Origin: Fischerella sp.
Lineage (GTDB): Bacteria > Cyanobacteriota > Cyanobacteriia > Cyanobacteriales > Nostocaceae
Direction: 5' to 3'
Length of the DNA stretch: 6,728 bases
Assembly: GCA_026419705.1 (NCBI GenBank)
Contig: JANZYY010000276.1
Location: forward strand, 1 to 6,728
The notes beneath the pieces were generated by a model, which worked only from the letters and a program-made list of their open reading frames with translations, had not been told where the DNA came from and searched no databases. Position numbers and translations under genes: made by a program. Shown here piece by piece: positions 1 through 5,426 of this stretch; position 1 is the first letter of the stretch, and each line of letters opens with the position of its first letter.

Positions 1-1
1 C

Positions 2-439
2 GCTGCTGGTGGTGTGAGAGTATTAAATTACGATGTGATCAGTTGGTTAGGTATATCTAGTAAAACCATAGATGAAGTAGCAGCCAAAGAATTGCGAGAA
101 TTGCAGCGCCGCGATCGCGTTTATCGAGGCGAACGTCCGCCGCTTGACGTGCGCAATCGCACAGTGATTTTGATAGATGACGGTATTGCTACAGGTTCCA
201 CCATGCGTGCTGCGATTGCTATTTTGCGACAGCAGCAGCCTCAAAGCATTATTGTTGCAGTTCCAGTAGCACCCCCAGAAACTTATAGAGAACTGCAAGC
301 CGAAGTAGACGAAGTAGTGTGCCTGTTAACACCAGAACCAATGAATGCGATTGGTCTTTGGTATGAAAACTTCTCGCAAACAACCGATGAAGAAGTACGT
401 GAACTTTTGGCAAAGCAGTTTGCAGTCAGTATTAACTAA
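2..439 (+). CDS. Phosphoribosyltransferase family protein, C-terminal part (5' truncated by window edge)
   Basis: A type I phosphoribosyltransferase, a family that transfers or exchanges groups on the 5-phosphoribosyl unit of PRPP. The frame is open to the first base, and the first residues (AAGGVRVLN) look like the middle of the fold, so the GTG at 14 is not taken as the start and the real start lies to the left. Of the 145 residues visible, VILIDDGIATGST (about 55-67) is the PRPP-binding loop, with the acidic pair followed by the phosphate-binding GxxTGST. The flexible hood region precedes it, including YRGERPP (41-47). The C-terminus IGLWYENFSQTTDEEV is typical of a stand-alone uncharacterised subgroup, not of the named purine or pyrimidine salvage enzymes, so the acceptor substrate is unknown. 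From memory, this subgroup is fused to a dienelactone-hydrolase-like domain in some bacteria; here the next gene encodes such a domain separately. A HIP1 octamer lies inside at 111. Confidence 0.9.
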   Translation, partial: AAGGVRVLNYDVISWLGISSKTIDEVAAKELRELQRRDRVYRGERPPLDVRNRTVILIDDGIATGSTMRAAIAILRQQQPQSIIVAVPVAPPETYRELQAEVDEVVCLLTPEPMNAIGLWYENFSQTTDEEVRELLAKQFAVSIN

Positions 440-574
440 TTGAAGAAAGCCAGCCATGCTAAGGGTAGAGAGTAAAAGCAAGGAGCCAGGAGGTATATTC
501 TAAATTCTTCCTATCTCGGCCAGCACCCTACCTGCTAATTCCCCGCGTTTCTTCAGAGTCCCTATGATCTACTC

Positions 575-581
575 GGAGGGG
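575..581 (+). promoter_or_regulatory. Ribosome binding site deciding the start of the first hydrolase
   Basis: GGAGGGG lies six bases before the ATG at 588. An in-frame ATG at 564 lies upstream of this site and has no such signal. The paralogous hydrolase at 4584 also begins MN and aligns without gaps from the 588 start, which supports 588. Confidence 0.8.
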
Positions 582-587
582 AAATCG

Positions 588-1301
588 ATGAATTCAGTGT
601 ATACACGTAGCCCGCAAGAACAGATAGTTGCAGCGGAGATTGGCTCAGTTTATTTGCAAGCAGAACTGATCGTGCCTGAAGCTGCCGAGGGGATTGTTTT
701 GTTTGCACATAGTGGTAGCAGCCGATACAGTACCCGCAATCGCTATCTTGCTCATATTCTGCGTCAAGCAGGACTAGCAACTATTTTAATTGACTTACTG
801 ACAAAAGAGGAAGAAGCTATTGACCTGCGAACCAAGCATTATCGCTGCGATATCAAACACCTAGCCGCACGCTTAGCAGGAATAACAGACTGGCTAGCTG
901 ACAATCCCATCACCAGCAATCTCAAGGTTGGTTATTTCGGGCACGGGACTGGTAGTGGTGCAGCATTGCTAGCAGCAGCAGAACATCCCATGAGTGTTGG
1001 GGCGATTGTCTCACGCAGTGGCCAAATTGACTTAGTGTGCGAAGCACTTTCCTACGTGCAATCTCCAACACTATTAATTGTAGGGAGCAACGATTTGCCA
1101 GTAATTGCGATGAATCAGGATGCATTAGCGTTAATTTCTGCTCAGAAGAAACAGTTAGAAATGATTCCAGGAGCAACTCATAATTTTGATGAGCCAGGAG
1201 CGCTCCAAGAAGTAGGACGACTGGCAAGTCAATGGTTCAAGCATTATCTGACAACAAAAAGGGATCGAGATTTGCACATTCATGCTATGTCACTCATTTA
1301 G
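588..1301 (+). CDS. Alpha/beta hydrolase, dienelactone-hydrolase type, probably catalytically dead
   Basis: A 237-residue cytosolic protein with the fold of small dienelactone-hydrolase-like alpha/beta hydrolases: GIVLFAH strand and loop (35-41), LKVGYFG strand entering the nucleophile elbow (112-118), TLLIVGSND (161-169) and PGATHNF (194-200). It matches the hydrolase at 4584-5264 over its full length at about 60% identity by hand alignment. The triad acid (D169) and histidine (H198) are kept. The nucleophile elbow reads GHGTGSG where the paralog has GASTGAG, so the catalytic serine position is Gly120 (codon GGG at 945-947), and no other serine fits GxSxG. The oxyanion-side loop HSGSSR is one residue shorter than HGSGSSR in the paralog, a clean 3-base deletion. 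The frame is intact, so this is not a decayed gene; a regulatory or scaffold partner role is inferred. A 16-residue tail (TTKRDRDLHIHAMSLI) is not shared with the paralog. It starts 148 bp after the phosphoribosyltransferase gene. Confidence 0.85.
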   Translation: MNSVYTRSPQEQIVAAEIGSVYLQAELIVPEAAEGIVLFAHSGSSRYSTRNRYLAHILRQAGLATILIDLLTKEEEAIDLRTKHYRCDIKHLAARLAGITDWLADNPITSNLKVGYFGHGTGSGAALLAAAEHPMSVGAIVSRSGQIDLVCEALSYVQSPTLLIVGSNDLPVIAMNQDALALISAQKKQLEMIPGATHNFDEPGALQEVGRLASQWFKHYLTTKRDRDLHIHAMSLI

Positions 1302-1338
1302 TTAGTGGTTGTTGGTTGGTGGTTGGTAGTTAGTGGTG

Positions 1339-1360
1339 CAAACAACAAACAACAAACAAC
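1339..1360 (+). repeat. Heptamer tandem repeat CAAACAA x3 preceded by a GTTG-rich tract
   Basis: Three perfect copies of CAAACAA plus one base. The 36 bases before it (about 1302-1337) are rich in GTTGG and TTAGTGG and are roughly complementary to the CAA-rich tract, so a weak hairpin is possible. Short heptameric tandem repeats in intergenic DNA are characteristic of heterocyst-forming cyanobacteria. It fills most of the 84-bp gap before ftsH. There is no classic terminator here. Confidence 0.7.
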
Positions 1361-1370
1361 ATCCCAAAAA

Positions 1371-1376
1371 AAGGAG
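1371..1376 (+). promoter_or_regulatory. Ribosome binding site for ftsH
   Basis: AAGGAG lies nine bases before the ATG at 1386. It decides against the in-frame GTG at 1305, whose extra 27 residues would be translated low-complexity repeat (GANNKQQTTSQKK). Confidence 0.8.
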
Positions 1377-1385
1377 CAATCAAAT

Positions 1386-3338
1386 ATGCCTGTGGAAACT
1401 AATGGCGATCGCCAAGTTAAAACACCTGAACCGCAACGTCTGGGCTGTAGTGCGCTGCTGTGGTTGGCATTACTGATATTCCTGAATGTACTTCTGTTGA
1501 CAGAATCTCCCCATAACCGCGTACCCTACAGCGAATTTATCTCTCAGGTGGAGTCAGGTAAAGTTGCTCGGGCGATCGTTGATTCTAACCGCATTGAGTA
1601 CGAACTTAAAGCAGAGCAATCCTCAAATCAACCAGGTGGTAAGTCTAACAAACAAGTGTTTGTTACCTCACCAGTACCACAAGATTCAGAGTTACCCAAA
1701 ATCCTGCGCGAGCATAATGTCGAGTTCTCAGGACCAGCCCCCAGTCACACTGGCTGGATTTCAACTTTACTCAGCTGGACTTTACCACCATTAATTTTCT
1801 TTGGCATCTGGGGATGGTTGCTTAGCCGCAGTCAGATGGGTGGCCCGGCTGCACTGAGAGTTGGCAAGAGTAATGCTCGCATTTACTCAGAAGGCGATAC
1901 GGGTGTGAAGTTCGAGGATGTTGCTGGAGTTGATGAAGCCAAAGCAGAGCTGCAAGAAATAGTTGATTTTCTCAAAAACGCTCAAAAGTATACGCGCTTG
2001 GGTGCAAAAATTCCCAAAGGTGTTTTGCTGGTAGGTCCTCCGGGAACTGGTAAAACTCTCCTAGCAAAAGCCATTGCTGGCGAGGCTGGAGTTCCATTCT
2101 TCAGTATTTCTGGCTCTGAGTTTATCGAGTTATTTGTGGGTATTGGTGCTGCACGGGTACGAGATTTGTTCGAACAAGCAAAACACCAAGCACCGTGTAT
2201 CGTTTTTATCGATGAATTAGATGCCTTAGGTAAGTCCCGGTCTAACGTCGGTCTACATTTGGGCGGTAACGACGAACGCGAACAGACCCTCAATCAACTG
2301 CTTTCCGAGATGGATGGTTTCAATCCGAATACAGGGGTAATTCTCCTTGCTGCTACCAACCGTCCAGAAGTTTTAGACCCTGCACTGCGTCGTCCTGGTC
2401 GATTTGACCGTCAAATTGTAGTGGATCGTCCAGATAGAATCGGTCGGGAAGCGATTCTGAAAATCCACGCCAAAAATGTGAAACTAGCACCTGATGTAGA
2501 TTTGTCGAAATTAGCTGCTCGGACTCCAGGGTTTGCAGGTGCAGACTTAGCCAACCTCGTTAATGAAGCAGCATTGCTAGCAGCTCGTCGCAATCATGAA
2601 ACAGTGACCATGGCTGATTTTCAAGAAGCGATTGAGCGAGTGTTAACGGGATTAGAGAAAAAATCTCGCGTTCTCAATGAAAGTGAGAAAAAAACGGTTG
2701 CTTATCACGAAGTCGGTCACGCCTTGATTGCAACACTAATGCCCGGAACTGGTAGCGTCGAAAAAATTTCCGTTGTTCCTCGGAGCGTAGGTGCTTTGGG
2801 TTACACTCTGCAACTGCCAGAAGAAGACCGGTTTTTGATGACAGAAGATGAAATTCGCGGACGAATCGTCACGTTGTTGGGTGGAAGAGCCGCGGAAGAG
2901 TTAATTTTTAGCAGGGTGTCTACTGGTGCCAGCGATGACATCCAAAAAGCAACTGACCTGGCAGAACGATTTGTCACCCTTTATGGTATGAGCAATAGCC
3001 TTGGCCCCATCGCCTTCGAGAAGATTCAACAAGAATTTTTAGAGAATTTAACTAATCCTCGCCGCGCAGTTAGCCAGAAAATTGCCGAACAAATTGACCA
3101 GGAAGTTAAAGAAATCATAGATGGGGCACACTGCATGGCCCTAAAGATTTTAGACAAAAATCGGGAATTGTTAGAAAAAACAGCTCAAGCGCTTTTAGAA
3201 AAAGAAGTTTTAGAAGGAGAAGAGTTGCGATCGCACCTCAATTGCGTCCAACCTCCGCCAGAAATGGATGAATGGCTGCGTACAGGCAAAATCTCCCTAG
3301 ACTACTTGTTAATGCCTACGACTTGGAATGGCAATTAA
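1386..3338 (+). CDS. ftsH: ATP-dependent zinc metalloprotease FtsH
   Basis: A 650-residue membrane-anchored AAA+ protease that would assemble as a hexamer and degrade membrane and soluble proteins. Order: a short cytosolic tail; a first membrane segment (about 20-38, rich in Leu/Ala); an extracytoplasmic domain (about 40-122); a second membrane segment (about 124-146); the AAA+ domain with Walker A GPPGTGKT (217-224), the FVGIGAARVRDLF pore and following region, Walker B FIDELD with D276/E277, and the second region of homology ending RRPGRFDRQ; then the M41 peptidase with HEVGH (441-445) and the third zinc ligand in STGASDDIQ (D518, spaced as in E. coli FtsH). All catalytic residues are present. 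The site reads HEVGH where E. coli has HEAGH, and the C-terminus ends in DEWLRTGKISLDYLL, unlike the E. coli tail. Cyanobacteria carry several FtsH paralogs, and which one this is cannot be decided here. It sits 84 bp after the inactive hydrolase gene and 168 bp before the PRPP synthetase gene. Confidence 0.97.
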   Translation: MPVETNGDRQVKTPEPQRLGCSALLWLALLIFLNVLLLTESPHNRVPYSEFISQVESGKVARAIVDSNRIEYELKAEQSSNQPGGKSNKQVFVTSPVPQDSELPKILREHNVEFSGPAPSHTGWISTLLSWTLPPLIFFGIWGWLLSRSQMGGPAALRVGKSNARIYSEGDTGVKFEDVAGVDEAKAELQEIVDFLKNAQKYTRLGAKIPKGVLLVGPPGTGKTLLAKAIAGEAGVPFFSISGSEFIELFVGIGAARVRDLFEQAKHQAPCIVFIDELDALGKSRSNVGLHLGGNDEREQTLNQLLSEMDGFNPNTGVILLAATNRPEVLDPALRRPGRFDRQIVVDRPDRIGREAILKIHAKNVKLAPDVDLSKLAARTPGFAGADLANLVNEAALLAARRNHETVTMADFQEAIERVLTGLEKKSRVLNESEKKTVAYHEVGHALIATLMPGTGSVEKISVVPRSVGALGYTLQLPEEDRFLMTEDEIRGRIVTLLGGRAAEELIFSRVSTGASDDIQKATDLAERFVTLYGMSNSLGPIAFEKIQQEFLENLTNPRRAVSQKIAEQIDQEVKEIIDGAHCMALKILDKNRELLEKTAQALLEKEVLEGEELRSHLNCVQPPPEMDEWLRTGKISLDYLLMPTTWNGN

Positions 3339-3434
3339 AAGCCAGAATGGGAAAAAGTTGAAAATTAAAAGTTTTTAAGTTTTGAGATTTGAATTAATCA
3401 GCACTCATCATCAACTGCATACTCCTGAATAGAA

Positions 3435-3478
3435 GAATTATGAATGATTTTTGCTGAAAATTTCATAATTCATAATTC
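3435..3478. repeat. Hairpin-forming inverted repeat in the prs leader
   Basis: GAATTATGAAT (3435-3445) is the exact reverse complement of ATTCATAATTC (3468-3478), with 22 bases between. The right arm lies inside the heptamer array, so the left arm could pair with any of several array units, giving alternative hairpins. It is AT-rich and therefore weak. No terminator T-run directly follows the first pairing. Confidence 0.6.
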
Positions 3479-3498
3479 ATAATTCATAATTCATAATT
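3464..3498 (+). repeat. Heptamer tandem repeat CATAATT x5
   Basis: Five perfect head-to-tail copies of CATAATT end eight bases before the ATG of the PRPP synthetase gene. Perfect copies suggest recent expansion and likely copy-number variation between strains. The unit differs from the CAAACAA heptamer upstream of ftsH, but the period is the same, as in short tandemly repeated repetitive sequences of heterocystous cyanobacteria. Confidence 0.9.
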
Positions 3499-3506
3499 TT
3501 TTAGTT

Positions 3507-4439
3507 ATGGATAATCTCATCCTCTTTGCTGGTACAGCTAATCCGACATTGGCGAACACGATCGCTCAGGAACTGCATATCCCACTTGCTGCATCTGTTG
3601 CTGAGCACTTTCCAGATGGTGAGGTCAGCGTAGAATTGCTAGAGTCAGTACGCCAGAAATCAGTTTTTATTTTGCAGTCTACCTCACCACCTGTCAACGA
3701 CCATCTAGTTGAGCTTCTGGCATTTGCTGATGCCTGTCGTCGGGCAGCAGCATCCCGCATCACTGCTATTATCCCCTATTTTGGCTATGCCCGTGCTGAT
3801 AAACGGCACGGGCGGTGCGAACCGATTACCGCCAGCATGGTAGCCGATCTGTTACAAGCAGTTGGTGTTAATCATGTGGTGACACTAGATCTGCATACTC
3901 CGCAGATTGAGGGTTTCTTTCGCATCCCAGTGGATAGCCTCACAGCTATGCCAATTCTCTATGAAGCACTGCGCCACTACTTGCCACCAGATGTTGTGGT
4001 TGTATCACCAGATACCGGACGGGTGCAGATGGCAACTCAATATGCCCAACGGCTGGACAGTTCGGTAGTAGTGCTGCACAAACAACGTAAGAGTAGCAGC
4101 GAAACTGAGGTGACGCGGATTGTTGGAGATGTGCGCGATCGCCCTTGCCTGATCGTAGATGACATGATTTCTACTGGCGGTACTATTAACCGCAGCATAG
4201 AAGCTCTACTCAACGCCGGAGCACGTCCGGAAATTACTATTGCTGCTACCCACGGACTATTCGTAAAAGATGCTCGGGCTAAGTTGAGTCACCCCAGCGT
4301 ACAGGCGGTCTTTGTTACCGACAGTGTATCACCAAAAGAAACTGACTGGCAAAAGTTACAGGTTGTTTCAGTTGCTCCCTTAATTGCTGCAGTCATTCGG
4401 CGATTTCAGACAAATGGATCGCTTGGTGACTTGTTTTAA
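3507..4439 (+). CDS. prs: Ribose-phosphate pyrophosphokinase (PRPP synthetase), divergent paralog
   Basis: A 310-residue enzyme of the family that makes PRPP from ribose 5-phosphate and ATP, in the cytosol. Seen in the protein: FPDGEV (35-40), NDHLVELL (64-71), the ATP-side loop RADKRHGRCEP (96-106), the conserved histidine in DLH (H130), SPD (167-169), the catalytic-loop Lys and Arg in HKQRK (K192, R194), and the PRPP loop VDDMISTGGT (217-226). These suggest an active enzyme. It departs from the housekeeping type in several places: the loop before PITA is one residue shorter; SPDxGGVxRA has become SPDTGRVQMA; and the usual DDMIDTGGT has Ser for the second Asp. It is therefore probably an accessory copy, with the housekeeping prs elsewhere. 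There is no Shine-Dalgarno before the ATG; the leader is a heptamer repeat. The start fits because DNLILFAGTANP aligns with the usual family N-terminus. The second hydrolase gene follows after 144 bp. Confidence 0.93.
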   Translation: MDNLILFAGTANPTLANTIAQELHIPLAASVAEHFPDGEVSVELLESVRQKSVFILQSTSPPVNDHLVELLAFADACRRAAASRITAIIPYFGYARADKRHGRCEPITASMVADLLQAVGVNHVVTLDLHTPQIEGFFRIPVDSLTAMPILYEALRHYLPPDVVVVSPDTGRVQMATQYAQRLDSSVVVLHKQRKSSSETEVTRIVGDVRDRPCLIVDDMISTGGTINRSIEALLNAGARPEITIAATHGLFVKDARAKLSHPSVQAVFVTDSVSPKETDWQKLQVVSVAPLIAAVIRRFQTNGSLGDLF

Positions 4440-4441
4440 CT

Positions 4442-4466
4442 AACCACAAAGAACACATAGACGCAC
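4442..4466. repeat. Possible member of the AACCAC-AAAGA-ACAC dispersed repeat
   Basis: The sequence just after the prs stop (AACCACAAAGAACACATAG and on) resembles, with small gaps, the right arm of the inverted repeat at 6500-6525 (AACCACTAAGACACCAAG). It looks like a degenerate member of the same intergenic repeat type. The match is by eye and short. Confidence 0.35.
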
Positions 4467-4567
4467 TTTATTTGGCTGACCGCAGGGTAGGACACAAAAA
4501 AAGAGTTTGAGAGAGTTTTCGCGTAAATCCTAGCTTTGTTGGTTAGTGGTTCAAAGACCAAATGATG

Positions 4568-4575
4568 AAAGGAGG
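4568..4575 (+). promoter_or_regulatory. Strong ribosome binding site for the second hydrolase
   Basis: AAAGGAGG lies eight bases before the ATG at 4584. It is the strongest Shine-Dalgarno in the window and contrasts with prs and the CapA-like gene, which have none. Confidence 0.8.
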
Positions 4576-4583
4576 CTAAGTTC

Positions 4584-5264
4584 ATGAATACGACATCAAA
4601 ACGGAAAGTTCAAGAGAACTTAGTTCGGATTCCTGCAGGCTCAGTCAAGCTCGAAGGCAATCTAGTCATACCAGAAGGTGCCCAAGGAATTGTACTGTTT
4701 GCTCACGGCAGTGGTAGCAGTCGGCACAGTCCCCGAAATCGATATGTTGCAGGCGTACTGCAATCTAGCGGATTAGCAACGCTACTAATCGACTTGCTGA
4801 CATCAGAGGAAGAGGCAATTGACCTACGAACAAGACACCTGCGCTTCGATCTGGGTTTGTTGGCATCACGGTTAGTTGATGCTACAGATTGGCTCACCAA
4901 AAACCCAGACACCTGCCATCTCAAAGTCGGTTACTTTGGAGCCAGTACGGGAGCTGGCGCAGCATTGCTAGCAGCCACAGAACGCCCAGAGACGGTGGCG
5001 GCGATAGTCTCTCGTGGCGGACGACCCGACCTAGCAGGGTCAGCTTTAAGTCGAGTCAAAGCACCAACATTATTGATTGTTGGCGGCTACGATATCCCCG
5101 TCATTCGCATGAATCAGGATGCATTGGCGCTGCTGCATGTTGAAAAGGCCCTGGAAATTGTTCCTGGAGCAACTCACTTATTTGAAGAACCAGGGACATT
5201 GGAAGAAGTGGCGCGACTGGCGACTCAATGGTTCAAGCGTTATCTCACGGAGGTGATCGAATAG
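4584..5264 (+). CDS. Alpha/beta hydrolase, dienelactone-hydrolase type, active-site complete
   Basis: A 226-residue soluble serine hydrolase with no signal peptide or membrane segment. Catalytic elements are all visible: the oxyanion-side loop HGSGSSR (41-47), the nucleophile elbow GASTGAG with Ser121, the acid Asp170 in LLIVGGYD, and His198 in PGATHLF. The conserved block RNRY and EEEAIDLRTRH between strands marks it as the same subgroup as the hydrolase at 588-1301, from which it differs chiefly by having the serine, one more loop glycine, one residue less before LEIVPG and a shorter C-terminus (LTEVIE). True dienelactone hydrolases use cysteine; this protein has serine, so ester or thioester hydrolysis is expected, but the substrate is unknown. 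It lies between the PRPP synthetase gene (144 bp before) and the CapA-like gene (162 bp after), so an ester or phosphosugar-derived metabolite is a guess only. Confidence 0.92.
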   Translation: MNTTSKRKVQENLVRIPAGSVKLEGNLVIPEGAQGIVLFAHGSGSSRHSPRNRYVAGVLQSSGLATLLIDLLTSEEEAIDLRTRHLRFDLGLLASRLVDATDWLTKNPDTCHLKVGYFGASTGAGAALLAATERPETVAAIVSRGGRPDLAGSALSRVKAPTLLIVGGYDIPVIRMNQDALALLHVEKALEIVPGATHLFEEPGTLEEVARLATQWFKRYLTEVIE

Positions 5265-5409
5265 GGTAAGGGGCATGGGGCGAGGAAGGGGCATCGGTAA
5301 GAAAACCAATGCCCAATCCCTATTGCCCCTAATCCCCACTCCCTGTGGTCGTGGGGGGCCCGAGCTCCCCAATGCCCAATCCCCGATCCCCAGTTCTCCC
5401 ACTCTCTTT
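5265..5409. repeat. Low-complexity GGGGCAT / GCCCAATCCCC intergenic tract with two hairpins
   Basis: The gap before the CapA-like gene is made of G-rich then C-rich words (AATGCCCAATCCC twice) of the kind common between genes in Nostoc relatives. Two hairpins can form. In the first, 5289-5298 pairs with 5305-5314 (10 bp, one mismatch, 6-base loop AAGAAA). In the second, 5352-5358 pairs with 5365-5371 (TGGGGGG with CTCCCCA, one G-T pair, loop CCCGAG). Neither is followed by a T-run, so they are not standard intrinsic terminators, although they could slow polymerase or protect mRNA ends. Confidence 0.65.
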
Positions 5410-5417
5410 GCGATCGC
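5410..5417. repeat. HIP1 octamer GCGATCGC (intergenic copy)
   Basis: The palindromic octamer is highly overrepresented in many cyanobacterial genomes. This copy lies nine bases upstream of the CapA-like ATG, in the place where a Shine-Dalgarno would be expected. The other exact copies lie within genes at 111, 1405, 3227, 4135 and 5890. Confidence 0.9.
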
Positions 5418-5426
5418 AACAAGCCT

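Noticed and set aside
14..16. GTG as the start of the phosphoribosyltransferase
   Set aside because: The frame is open to the window edge and the residues before it fit the family; a start here would remove part of the fold.
564..587. Earlier in-frame ATG for the first hydrolase (MIYSEGKS extension)
   Set aside because: The only Shine-Dalgarno (575-581) lies after this ATG and before the one at 588, and the paralog aligns from 588.
1305..1385. GTG start extending FtsH by 27 residues
   Set aside because: The extension is translated repeat DNA; AAGGAG at 1371 sits correctly for the ATG at 1386.
1982..2293. 103-codon open frame on the minus strand inside ftsH
   Set aside because: It mirrors highly conserved AAA+ codons, has no ribosome binding site or family resemblance, and is explained as a shadow.
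3345..3390. AT-rich fold-back after ftsH as an intrinsic terminator
   Set aside because: The possible stem is almost only A-T pairs with a mismatch and has no GC core.
3464..3498. Heptamer array considered as a CRISPR or replication iteron
   Set aside because: Units are 7 bases with no spacers, and there is no cas gene, DnaA box set or replication gene nearby.
4507..4536. TTGAGA - 18 bases - TAGCTT as a promoter for the second hydrolase
   Set aside because: The -10 element matches the consensus at only three of six positions, so it is not distinguishable from chance.
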